Positions 27,247 through 34,955 of a DNA stretch of 64,000 nt are shown here, one piece after another. The DNA lies in assembly GCF_006715085.1 (NCBI RefSeq), contig NZ_VFMM01000001.1:2480001-2544000 (forward strand), given 5' to 3'. The stretch comes from Kribbella jejuensis. GTDB taxonomy: Bacteria; Actinomycetota; Actinomycetes; Propionibacteriales; Kribbellaceae. The notes under the pieces are model-generated. The model was not told where the DNA came from and ran no database searches. It saw nothing but the letters and a program-made list of their open reading frames with translations. The translations under genes and the position numbers were made by a program. Positions within the stretch are counted from its first letter, which is position 1; every line of letters begins with the position of its first letter.

Positions 27247-27945
27247 ATGAACGATCTGCTCGCGACCGCGGTCGCCGCGCACGGCGGAATGGACCGCTGG
27301 AATCGGATCCGGACGATCCGCGTCGACGCCAACATCACCGGCGCCTTCTGGCAGCTCAAAGGAAAGAGCGACGCGATGAAGGACGTCCACTTCGAGGTCG
27401 ACACGACGCAGGAACGGCTGACGATGGACTTCGCCGGCCGGAACCTGCGATCACTCTTCCGACCCGACCGGGTCGTCCTGCAGCAACTCGACGGCACGGT
27501 CGTCGAGGCTCGCGACGACCCGGAGCGGTCGTTCGACGGCCACCGGTTCGAGACGCCGTGGGACGACCTGCACCTGGCGTACTTCACCGGCGAAGCTCTG
27601 TGGACGTACCTGAACACGCCGTTCGTGTTCACGTCGGCGGGTTTCGTCTGCACGGAGCTCGCACCCGTCGACGTCGACGGTGAAACCTGGCGGCGGCTGC
27701 GGGTGCGGTTCCCCGACCACATCAGGACCCACACCCACGAGCAGGTCTTCTGCTTCGGCCCGGACGGTCTGCTGCGCCGCCACGACTTCACGATCGACAT
27801 CGTCGATCCGGACACCGAGTCGCAGTTGTACGCCGCCGACTACCGCAGCGTCGACGGCATCATCATCCCGGCCACGCGCCGCGCGTACACCGACGACCAC
27901 TCCGTCCTGGTTGCCATCGACATGACCGACATCAAAGTCAGCTGA
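27247..27945 (+). CDS. Unknown protein, 232 residues, beta-rich
   Basis: The product has an alternating beta pattern (VHFEVDTTQERLTMDF, WRRLRVRFPDHIRTHTHEQVFCFGPDGLLRRHDFTID), reminiscent of proteins that hold a hydrophobic ligand in a half-barrel such as LolA-like domains, but no signal peptide is visible and I cannot assign a family. The ATG at 27247 lies seven bases after AGAGG and 19 bases after the SDR stop. It is followed 29 bases later by an NAD-binding gene, so co-transcription is likely. Confidence 0.65.
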   Translation: MNDLLATAVAAHGGMDRWNRIRTIRVDANITGAFWQLKGKSDAMKDVHFEVDTTQERLTMDFAGRNLRSLFRPDRVVLQQLDGTVVEARDDPERSFDGHRFETPWDDLHLAYFTGEALWTYLNTPFVFTSAGFVCTELAPVDVDGETWRRLRVRFPDHIRTHTHEQVFCFGPDGLLRRHDFTIDIVDPDTESQLYAADYRSVDGIIIPATRRAYTDDHSVLVAIDMTDIKVS

Positions 27946-27974
27946 CACGAATTCCCTTCCACTACTGGAGAATC

Positions 27975-28676
27975 ATGCACATCGGAGTCATCGGTGCCAC
28001 CGGCACCATCGGCAGCCGTGTCGTCACGGAGGCGCTCGACCGCGGTCACCAGGTCACGGCGTTCAGCCGCGATGTCTCGGGCGTTCGGGAAGACCGCGCG
28101 AACATCCGGTGGAAGCAACTCGACGTCACCGAGACCGGCGGTATCGCCGACGTACTGCCCGGCCTCGACGTCCTGGTCAGCGCATTCGGAGTCGGCAACG
28201 CTGCCCAGGACCCCGCCGACGCGGTGGCACGCGCCATCGCCGACCCCGGCATGTACGCGCGGGCAGCGAACGCGCTGCTGACCGCGCTGGCGAGCTTTCC
28301 CCGGGTCCGGCTCATCGTGATCGGGGGCGCGGCGAGTCTCGAACTCGAGCCAGGGCGGGTGTTCGCCGACTCCGACGACCTTCTGCACGCCGCGATCGAC
28401 GGCTTCGGCCTGCCCCGCGAGTACGCGACGGCGATGCGCGGCCACGGCGAGGCGCTGAACCTGTTCCGCACCTCCAACCGGCTCTGGACCTACCTCAGCC
28501 CGGCCGTGGAGATCGCCCCCGGCGAACGCACCGGCCGATTCCGGATCGGCGGCGACCAACCCGTGGTCGACGGCGAGGGCCGCAGCCGGATCTCCGCCGA
28601 GGATGCGGCCGTTGCCGTTCTCGACGAGGTCGAGCTTCCGCGCTTCGTGCAGCGCCGCTTCACCATCGGCTATTGA
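27975..28676 (+). CDS. NAD(P)-binding atypical SDR (NmrA/SDR_a5-like)
   Basis: A 233-residue single-domain Rossmann protein. IGVIGATGTIGSRVVTEAL (residues 3-21) is the GxxGxxG motif of extended/atypical SDRs, and TAFSRDVSGV lies at the end of strand 2. The middle has LDVLVSAFGVG and RVRLIVIGGAASLELEPG. Such proteins act as NADPH-dependent reductases or redox sensors. It sits between the unknown beta-rich gene and the sigma factor in the same operon. Confidence 0.8.
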   Translation: MHIGVIGATGTIGSRVVTEALDRGHQVTAFSRDVSGVREDRANIRWKQLDVTETGGIADVLPGLDVLVSAFGVGNAAQDPADAVARAIADPGMYARAANALLTALASFPRVRLIVIGGAASLELEPGRVFADSDDLLHAAIDGFGLPREYATAMRGHGEALNLFRTSNRLWTYLSPAVEIAPGERTGRFRIGGDQPVVDGEGRSRISAEDAAVAVLDEVELPRFVQRRFTIGY

Positions 28677-28711
28677 GCGCCACATCGACAACCGACGAGG
28701 AAGGGCGGATC

Positions 28712-29674
28712 ATGCGCACCGTGGTTGAGTCCGAGGCCGGCAGCGAGGATTTCGGGACGCTGAGTGAACCGTTCCGACGGGAGTTGCTGGCGTACTGCTA
28801 CCGCATGCTCGGCTCGGTCCACGAGGCCGAGGAAGTGGTACAGGACGTGCTTCTCGACGCCTGGCGGGCCTACGACCGGTTCGAGGGCAGGTCTTCGCTA
28901 CGGACCTGGCTGTACCGGATCGCGGCGCGGGCCTGTCTCAAGGCGCTCGAGAAGGGCCGGCGCAGGCCGCTGCCCGCCGACCTCGGCGCGCCCGATTCGA
29001 GCCCGGATGCTCGGCTGGTCCAGCAAAGCCCCGAAGTACCGTGGCTGCAGCCGATCCCCGACTACTTGTTCACAGCCGCCCCGGTCGATCCCGAAACAGC
29101 CGTGGTGGAACGACAGACGATGCGCCTCGCCCTGGTCGGAGCACTCCAGCAACTACCACCGCGACAGCGTGCCGTGCTGATCCTTCGCGACGTACTGCAG
29201 TGGCGGGCCGCCGAGGTCGCCGAACTGCTGGACATGACGACCGCGGCCGTCAACAGCGCGCTACAGCGAGCCCGAGCGGTCGTTCCGCTCAGCGAGGACA
29301 GTGTCACCGAACCTTCCGAACCACAGCAGCGAGCGCTTCTCGACCGCTACGCCAAGGCCTTCGAAACCGCCGACGTCGATCAACTCGTCGCGGTCCTGAC
29401 CGAGGACGCACGCCTGGAGATGCCGCCAATCGACAACTGGTTCGAAGGCCGCGACACGATCGTCGCCTTCCTGGCCAAGCAGATGCGGACGATCGGGCCG
29501 GCCGAACTGGTCGCCACCTCGGCCAACGGACAGCCTGCCTTCGCGGTGTACGCCCGCGGCGCGGACGGTACGTACCGTCCACACGCACTACACGTACTGA
29601 CACTCACCCCGCACGGCGTCAGCAGGATCGTCGCCTACCACGGCCCCGGACTGTTCCCGCTGTTCGGCCTCTGA
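28712..29674 (+). CDS. ECF sigma factor with C-terminal SnoaL-like domain
   Basis: A 320-residue sigma-70 family factor. Region 2 is YCYRMLGSVHEAEEVVQDVLLDAWRAYDRF and RTWLYRIAARACL; region 4 is LQQLPPRQRAVLILRDVLQWRAAEVAELL. After residue 195 a SnoaL/NTF2-like domain follows (LLDRYAKAFETADVDQLVAVLTED, MPPIDNWFEGRD). Sigma factors with such a tail usually have no anti-sigma factor and are regulated by the tail itself. No anti-sigma gene is seen here. The ATG at 28712 has the site GAGGAAGGG upstream. It probably controls the three enzymes before it. Confidence 0.92.
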   Translation: MRTVVESEAGSEDFGTLSEPFRRELLAYCYRMLGSVHEAEEVVQDVLLDAWRAYDRFEGRSSLRTWLYRIAARACLKALEKGRRRPLPADLGAPDSSPDARLVQQSPEVPWLQPIPDYLFTAAPVDPETAVVERQTMRLALVGALQQLPPRQRAVLILRDVLQWRAAEVAELLDMTTAAVNSALQRARAVVPLSEDSVTEPSEPQQRALLDRYAKAFETADVDQLVAVLTEDARLEMPPIDNWFEGRDTIVAFLAKQMRTIGPAELVATSANGQPAFAVYARGADGTYRPHALHVLTLTPHGVSRIVAYHGPGLFPLFGL

Positions 29675-29688
29675 CCGGGCGTGACGGC

Positions 29689-29874
29689 ATGTCCGAAGAG
29701 GAACAGCTCGCCGCCCAACTGCGCTTGTTCTGCGAACTGATGCTCGGCTCGCCCGAGGCCGCCGGCTCCGCGCTGGAGCAGATCCACCGGCGGGCACTCG
29801 AGGGGGACCGGCCGCCGGACTGCGTCCGCCTGTTCCGCATAGCAGCCGACGTCTGCGGAGTCCGCCGGCCGTGA
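29689..29874 (+). CDS. Small protein (61 residues) after the sigma factor
   Basis: ATG at 29689, 14 bases after the sigma-factor stop. The acidic, helical product begins MSEEEQLAAQLRLF and ends VCGVRRP, with cysteines at 15, 45 and 56. It resembles no family I know; the position suggests it belongs to the sigma-factor operon and could modulate the sigma factor. Codon use is GC-rich at third positions, in favour of a real gene. Confidence 0.5.
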   Translation: MSEEEQLAAQLRLFCELMLGSPEAAGSALEQIHRRALEGDRPPDCVRLFRIAADVCGVRRP

Positions 29875-29894
29875 GCTGCTTCACTTCGGTGGAG

Positions 29895-29915
29895 ATACAT
29901 AGCAAAGCTATGTAT
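29895..29915. promoter_or_regulatory. MarR operator, perfect 21-base palindrome
   Basis: ATACATAGC-AAA-GCTATGTAT: 9-base perfect arms (29895-29903 and 29907-29915) around a 3-base centre. It ends five bases before the MarR start codon, in an AT-rich stretch, so the repressor would block its own promoter. Confidence 0.8.
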
Positions 29916-29919
29916 ATTT

Positions 29920-30372
29920 GTGGATGTGATCGCAACTGACCTGACCCGGCTCGGAGAAGCGCTGGTGGTCGCGTCGACGCGGCTGTCGCGGCTCGCCACC
30001 CGGAACGTGAACACGCTGCCGCATGCCGCGATGCGCGTGCTCGGGCGGCTCGACGAGCTCGGGCAGGCCCGGATCAGTGACCTGGCGAAGGCCGACCGGA
30101 CCTCGCAGCCGACCATGTCCAACCTCGTGCAGCGGCTCGAGGAGCAGGGTTCGGTACTGCGTACCCAGGACCCGGCCGACTCCCGCGCCAGCCTGATCAG
30201 CCTCACCGACGCAGGTCTCGCCGAACTGCGCAGCGCCCGCCATCAGGCCGGCGAGGCGCTCGCCGCGCACCTGGGTCAGCTGCCCGCGACGGACCTCGCC
30301 ACCCTCGAGGCCGCGGTCGCCGTCATCCACAAACTCCTCACCCTTGAATCGTTGGAGGACACGCCCCGGTGA
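29920..30372 (+). CDS. MarR family regulator of the adjacent MFS pump
   Basis: A 150-residue winged-helix regulator with ISDLAKADRTSQPTMSNLVQRLEEQG as recognition region and the wing VLRTQDPADSRASLISLT. Start GTG at 29920 (a second GTG two codons later is possible). Its stop overlaps the MFS start (GTGA), and a perfect palindrome covers its promoter. The arrangement indicates an autoregulated MarR-MFS efflux operon. Confidence 0.9.
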   Translation: MDVIATDLTRLGEALVVASTRLSRLATRNVNTLPHAAMRVLGRLDELGQARISDLAKADRTSQPTMSNLVQRLEEQGSVLRTQDPADSRASLISLTDAGLAELRSARHQAGEALAAHLGQLPATDLATLEAAVAVIHKLLTLESLEDTPR

Positions 30373-31583
30373 GTAACTCGTCGTTCCTGAAGCAGCCCAA
30401 GTCCGTCTGGGCGGTCGCGTTCGCCTGCGTGATCGCGTTCATGGGCATCGGCCTGGTGGACCCGATCCTGAAGCCGATCGCCGAACAACTGCACGCGAGC
30501 CCGTCCCAGGTCTCGCTGCTGTTCACCAGCTACATGGCGGTGATCGGGGTGGCGATGCTGATCACCGGTGCGGTCTCGAGCCGGATCGGCGCCAAGCGCA
30601 CCCTGCTGATCGGACTGGCCATCATCGTCGTGTTCAGCGCGCTGGCCGGCCTGTCCAACTCGATCGGCATGATCGTCGCCTTCCGGGCCGGCTGGGGCCT
30701 GGGCAACGCGCTGTTCATCGCGACCGCGCTCGCCACGATCGTGAACTCGGCCTCCGGTTCGGTCGCCGAAGCGATCATCCTGTACGAAGCCGCGCTCGGT
30801 GTCGGGATCGCGGCCGGCCCGCTCGTCGGTGGCGAGCTCGGCACGATCTCCTGGCGCGGCCCGTTCTTCGGCGTCGCGGTCCTGATGACGATCGCACTCG
30901 CCGCGACCGCGTTCCTGCTGCCTGCCTCCCCGCCACAGGCTCGTCGTACGTCGGTGATCGAGCCGCTGAAGGCGCTCCGGCACCGTTCGCTCGCGACGGT
31001 CGCGGTCACGGCGTTGCTCTACAACTTCGGGTTCTTCACCCTGCTGGCGTTCACGCCGTTCCCGCTGGCGATGTCGGCGCGGCAGATCGGCCTGATCTTC
31101 TTCGGCTGGGGCCTTTGCCTGGCCTTCACGTCGGTCTTCGTGGCGCCGCGCCTGCAGGCCAAGTTCGGCACGCTGCCGGTGGCGATGACGGTGCTGTTCC
31201 TGTTCGCCGTCGACCTCGCGGTGATGGGCGTGTACGCGCACCACAAGCCGGTACTCGCGATCGGCGTGATCATCGCCGGCCTCTTCCTCGGCATCAACAA
31301 CACCCTGATCACCGAGGCTGTGATGGGTGCCGCGCCGGTCGAACGCGGTACGGCGTCCGCGGCGTACTCCTTCGTCCGCTTCTCCGGCGGCGCCGTCGCC
31401 CCGTGGCTGGCCGGCAAACTCGGCGAGGAGTTCAACATCCAACTCCCGTTCTACGTCGGCGCGATCGCCGTCCTCCTCGCCGTCGGCGTCCTAGCCACCG
31501 GCTGGAAGCCCCTCTCCCACCTCCGCACCCCCGCCAACCACTCCGAAGCCGAAGCCGAAGCCCTCACCGCAGCCGACGCCTGA
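30369..31583 (+). CDS. MFS transporter, 12-TM
   Basis: A 404-residue major facilitator with about 12 hydrophobic segments. IGLVDPILKPIAEQLHASPSQVSLLFTSY is helix 1-2, and motif A is ISSR-type GAVSSRIGAKRTLLIG. FRAGWGLGNALFIATAL and GGELGTISWRGPFFGVA follow (drug-H+ antiporter 1 type). It overlaps the MarR gene by four bases and is followed by a strong terminator, so the operon has two genes. The cargo is probably the MarR ligand or a related toxic compound. Confidence 0.9.
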   Translation: MSNSSFLKQPKSVWAVAFACVIAFMGIGLVDPILKPIAEQLHASPSQVSLLFTSYMAVIGVAMLITGAVSSRIGAKRTLLIGLAIIVVFSALAGLSNSIGMIVAFRAGWGLGNALFIATALATIVNSASGSVAEAIILYEAALGVGIAAGPLVGGELGTISWRGPFFGVAVLMTIALAATAFLLPASPPQARRTSVIEPLKALRHRSLATVAVTALLYNFGFFTLLAFTPFPLAMSARQIGLIFFGWGLCLAFTSVFVAPRLQAKFGTLPVAMTVLFLFAVDLAVMGVYAHHKPVLAIGVIIAGLFLGINNTLITEAVMGAAPVERGTASAAYSFVRFSGGAVAPWLAGKLGEEFNIQLPFYVGAIAVLLAVGVLATGWKPLSHLRTPANHSEAEAEALTAADA

Positions 31584-31594
31584 CCAACCGACAA

Positions 31595-31625
31595 CCCGCC
31601 GGAGAGAATCTCTCCGGCGGGTTTT
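31595..31625 (+). terminator. Rho-independent terminator after the MFS gene
   Basis: Perfect 12-base arms CCCGCCGGAGAG (31595-31606) and CTCTCCGGCGGG (31610-31621), a 3-base loop and a TTTT tail, 11 bases after the MFS stop. Confidence 0.9.
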
Positions 31626-31639
31626 CTCGCGAGGTGGAG

Positions 31640-31660
31640 CATACCAAACAGTATGGTATG
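31640..31660. promoter_or_regulatory. Candidate TetR operator, 21 bases
   Basis: CATACCA (31640-31646) and TGGTATG (31654-31660) are perfect 7-base arms around AACAGTA. It lies 8 bases before the TetR start codon at 31669. Confidence 0.7.
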
Positions 31661-31668
31661 TTTTGGCC

Positions 31669-32196
31669 ATGGTCAGTCGGGGTGAGTGGTTGGATGCCGG
31701 GTTGGGGTTGCTCGCCGCGGAGGGTGCTCCGGCGGTGACGATCGAGCGGTTGACGGGAGCGCTTGGAGTCACCAAAGGGTCGTATTACCACCACTTCAAA
31801 GGAACCGCCGGCTACAAGGCGGCTTTGCTGGAGCACTTCGAGCTTCGGTACACGACTCGGTTGATCGATGCCGTGGAGAAGTCCGGTGCCGCGAAAGAAA
31901 AGTTGTTGCATCTGTTGCAGCTCGTGCTGGCCGACTCGGACACTGCGGGGCTGGAGATCGCGGTGCGGGCGTGGGCGTTGCAGGATCCTGACGTACGGGT
32001 CGCGCAGGAGCGGGTGGACAAGGCGCGGACGGCGTACCTGAAGAAACTGTGCCGGGGGCTGGACGCCGACGTGGATCCGGATCGGTTCGCGCAACTGCTG
32101 TACCTGATCCTGATCGGGGCCGAGCAGGTCGTGCCGCCGATCGGCAAGCGGGACGTGCGGAAGATCTACGACCTCGTTCTGCGCCTCATCGACTAG
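31669..32196 (+). CDS. TetR family transcriptional regulator
   Basis: A 175-residue repressor. The HTH reads TIERLTGALGVTKGSYYHHFKGTAGYKAALLEH. The C-terminal domain is helical. The ATG at 31669 was chosen because it begins right after the operator; six upstream bases in frame add only two residues. It is followed 10 bases later by a DUF2867 gene, which it may co-regulate. Use of TTG codons is higher than in neighbours, giving a slightly different codon style. Confidence 0.88.
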   Translation: MVSRGEWLDAGLGLLAAEGAPAVTIERLTGALGVTKGSYYHHFKGTAGYKAALLEHFELRYTTRLIDAVEKSGAAKEKLLHLLQLVLADSDTAGLEIAVRAWALQDPDVRVAQERVDKARTAYLKKLCRGLDADVDPDRFAQLLYLILIGAEQVVPPIGKRDVRKIYDLVLRLID

Positions 32197-32206
32197 CGGA
32201 GTGCGA

Positions 32207-32704
32207 ATGCCTACGACGCTGCACGTACTCGACGACCTGATCCCGGTCGTCGACGAGATCGACGTGAAGACGGCCCACGGCGACGTCACACTGCGCGAGT
32301 TCACCGCCAACGCCCTGAGCCACACCCCGGTCTGGGTCAAAGGGCTGTTCGCGGTGCGGATGGCCGTGGCCGCCGTACTGCGACTCGAAACCGCCGGCGT
32401 ACCGGACTCGCGCCGGACGCGACCGGAAACCGTCAGCTTCACACCCGGCGAGAAGAACGCCTTCTTCACCGTGGTGCGCGGCGAGGAGGACCACTACCTG
32501 TTGCTCGAGGTCACCGACAACCACCTGATCGGCTACCTGGCGATCATCACCGACAATGAGAGACCGGCAACGTTCCAGGTCGTCACGCTGGTCAAGTTCC
32601 TGCGGCCGGCCGGGCGGTTCTACTACAACCTGATCCGCCCGTTCCACCACGTGATCCTGCTCAGTATGTGCCGAGCCGGCGAGAAGTCGCCCGGGCGGCG
32701 GTGA
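32207..32704 (+). CDS. DUF2867 family protein
   Basis: A 165-residue protein with the DUF2867 pattern: VDEIDVKTAHGDVTLREF, a long amphipathic helix, FTPGEKNAFFTVVRGEEDHYLLLEVTDNHL, and TLVKFLRPAGRFYYNLIRPFHHVI near the end. The family is thought to be a START-like lipid-binding fold. The gene is directly downstream of a TetR regulator. Its last 44 bases overlap the convergent permease gene. Confidence 0.8.
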   Translation: MPTTLHVLDDLIPVVDEIDVKTAHGDVTLREFTANALSHTPVWVKGLFAVRMAVAAVLRLETAGVPDSRRTRPETVSFTPGEKNAFFTVVRGEEDHYLLLEVTDNHLIGYLAIITDNERPATFQVVTLVKFLRPAGRFYYNLIRPFHHVILLSMCRAGEKSPGRR

Positions 32705-34499
32705 TCGCTGCCGCGCCGCCGACCACGATCAGCGCCGACCCGAAGATCAACCCGAGCAACCGCCACGGAATCGCCAACGCTGCAAGGCCGTAGGGCCCGG
32801 CGGCAACACCCGCCAACGCAGCCGCCGCGACCAACGATCCGAGCAGTACGCCGACCACGACGACCGTCCCGGATTCGACCACCGCCACAGTGACGACCTG
32901 ACCGCGTGTCATCCCGGCCAGCCGCGACAACGTGAACTCCTGCCGCCGATCGGCCGTCGACATCCCCACCGCGTTGACGACCGCGACCGCGGTGAAGATC
33001 CCGGCCAGCCCCATCAGCGCGGCGAAGAGGTCGGCGTTGCTCCGCTGCTGCGCCTCACCTCGCGCCGCCGCCCACTGCTTCACGGACTGCCCATCGAGCG
33101 ATCCTCCCGGCGCGAGCTTCACCAGTGACTGGGTCCGCCCACCGGCCGGTAGCAAAGCCCTGGGAATGAAGAAGTTCTCGCTGACGTCCAGCGTTTCCGG
33201 CATGATCGCCACCACCCGCACGTGCACCTGTCTGTTGCCAAGCGCAACCTTCAACGTCGAGCTGAGCTGGTAGCCCTCGGCCGCCATCCCCGGCCCGATC
33301 GCAATCGTGTTCCCGGTCAGCCGATCCAGCGACCCCTTCCGCGGCCGCAGCGTGTGCGTCTGCTGGTACGCCACCGGATCGATCCCGACCGCCTCGGAGT
33401 ACACCGTTTTCCGCCCCCGCGCCACGGTGATCGGTACGGCAGTCTGCACCGAGGAAACCGCGATTCCCGGACCGCTTCCGACCGCGTGATCGACCACCAC
33501 GTCGGCGGTGACGAGACGCTCCTGCTCGACCCCGACCGCCTTCGCCAAGGACCCGAACGTGCCCCACATCCCGACCATCAGCCCGACCAGCACGATCAAC
33601 GGCGCCGCGGTCGCCGCACTTCGCCGTACCGCATGCAGCACCCCGGCCCTGGCCAGATCCGCGATCAAGTTGCCACGAACAACGACCGCCGGGATCCGCC
33701 CGACCAGCGGTACGACGACCGGGCTCAGCTGGCTCAACGCGATCGACCCACTGATCATCACCACCAGGCCGATCATCAACCCGGCGACCAGGTCCCGCGC
33801 CGCCTGCGCCACGATCACCAGCAGTACGGTGCCGGCGGCTGCGCACAAGCCCCAGAACCACCGCCACCGTGTCATCACCTGCCGCGCCGCGCGCCCCTCG
33901 ACGATCGCCTCGAGCGCGTTCACCCGCGACGCCCGCCAGGCCGCGGCCAGTACGCCGGCCAACGCCGTCCCGACCCCGATGATCATCGCCGCCCACACCG
34001 CCCCCGTGTCCCACGGCGCGTCGAACCATGGCGGCAGCATCTTCAGCTGCACCAGCAACCACGACTGCGCGACCGTGGCTACCAAGCCGATCAGTACGCC
34101 GAGCACGCTGCCGGCGACGCCGAGCAGCCCGGCCTCGATCACGACCATCAGGCACAGGTACCAGCGCTGCGCGCCGACCAACCGGAGCAGCCCGAACTCC
34201 CGTCGCCGCTGCACGGTGATGAACCCGAACGTCGTACTCACGATGAACACGCTCAGGAACGCGGCGAGCATGACCGACATTCCGAGCAGCGTCGCGGCGC
34301 CGACGTACCCTTCCCGGACGTGCGCACGTTCGTACGCCGACAACCCGGACGGCAGCACCGGCCGATCGGTGGCCGCCAGCAACTGCAGGTCGGACTGCAC
34401 CAAACCGACTCCGAGCGCGACGGCCACCACCGCGCCGGCGAACAACTGCCACCTGGTCCGCAATGCCCCGACAGACAACCTCAGCATCCGCCCAGCCAA
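32661..34499 (-). CDS. FtsX-like ABC permease without an adjacent ATPase
   Basis: A 612-residue permease with two FtsX domains. The first begins around VGAATLLGMSVMLAAFLSVFIVSTTFGFITVQRRREFGLLRLVGA and the second around ADLFAALMGLAGIFTAVAVVNAVGMSTADRRQEFTLSRLAGMT. A large extracytoplasmic segment lies between. No MacB-type ATPase is present near it in the window, so it needs one encoded elsewhere. It is shorter than the usual 800 or more residues of such permeases because only a small N-terminal extracellular domain is present. The cargo is unknown. Confidence 0.85.
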   Translation of the reverse strand: MAGRMLRLSVGALRTRWQLFAGAVVAVALGVGLVQSDLQLLAATDRPVLPSGLSAYERAHVREGYVGAATLLGMSVMLAAFLSVFIVSTTFGFITVQRRREFGLLRLVGAQRWYLCLMVVIEAGLLGVAGSVLGVLIGLVATVAQSWLLVQLKMLPPWFDAPWDTGAVWAAMIIGVGTALAGVLAAAWRASRVNALEAIVEGRAARQVMTRWRWFWGLCAAAGTVLLVIVAQAARDLVAGLMIGLVVMISGSIALSQLSPVVVPLVGRIPAVVVRGNLIADLARAGVLHAVRRSAATAAPLIVLVGLMVGMWGTFGSLAKAVGVEQERLVTADVVVDHAVGSGPGIAVSSVQTAVPITVARGRKTVYSEAVGIDPVAYQQTHTLRPRKGSLDRLTGNTIAIGPGMAAEGYQLSSTLKVALGNRQVHVRVVAIMPETLDVSENFFIPRALLPAGGRTQSLVKLAPGGSLDGQSVKQWAAARGEAQQRSNADLFAALMGLAGIFTAVAVVNAVGMSTADRRQEFTLSRLAGMTRGQVVTVAVVESGTVVVVGVLLGSLVAAAALAGVAAGPYGLAALAIPWRLLGLIFGSALIVVGGAAAITAARATSRRLGTY

Positions 34500-34501
34500 C
34501 C

Positions 34502-34534
34502 GTGCTCAGGCCGGGAAGACGCTGGCCTGAGCAC
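34502..34534. terminator. 11-base inverted repeat
   Basis: GTGCTCAGGCC (34502-34512) and GGCCTGAGCAC (34524-34534) are perfect, with an 11-base loop. It lies between the small CCGP gene and the FtsX permease, both minus strand, and is probably a terminator of the former. Confidence 0.5.
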
Positions 34535-34556
34535 CCGGCCAGAGGTAGCTCGCGCA

Positions 34557-34955
34557 CTACCTCATCGACGAAAGGAGCAAGTTGACCGTGCTGTGATTCG
34601 CCAGCCCGCCGAGCGCTCCGAGCGCACGGAACGTCAGCGTCACGTCCACCATCGTCGGCTCGTCGAGCCGGACGCGGAAAGCGGCGTCCTGCCGATGCTC
34701 GCCGGTCAGCTCGTTCGCCGCTGCGTCGAGCTCGAGTCCGGGAACCGGCTCCGCCTCGACAACCAGAGGTCCGGTGACGAAGCCGTCGTTGACGACCGTG
34801 ACGGGAATCGTGTGCCACTCACCCGTGGTCAACGTGCCGACCGGCGCGCCGCTACGGGCGACGTTCACGCGCGCTTCCGGGTTGATCGTGACCGCGATCG
34901 GAGCATCCGTCGCGACCGGCCCGCAACAACCCATCGCCGGCGCCTGGTGCGTCAT
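34557..34955 (-). CDS. Small protein with CCGP motif coupled to the CehA/McbA-like hydrolase
   Basis: A 132-residue protein beginning MTHQAPAMGCCGPVATD and continuing with a beta-rich, Ig/CARDB-like segment (TINPEARVNVARSG, WHTIPVTVVNDG, VVEAEPVPGLELD, AFRVRLDEPTMVDVTLTFRALG). The ATG at 34955 shares one base with the hydrolase stop (TGATG), so the two proteins are made in a fixed ratio. The adjacent cysteine pair could bind a metal or form a vicinal disulfide. No signal peptide is present. No family name can be given. Confidence 0.7.
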   Translation of the reverse strand: MTHQAPAMGCCGPVATDAPIAVTINPEARVNVARSGAPVGTLTTGEWHTIPVTVVNDGFVTGPLVVEAEPVPGLELDAAANELTGEHRQDAAFRVRLDEPTMVDVTLTFRALGALGGLANHSTVNLLLSSMR

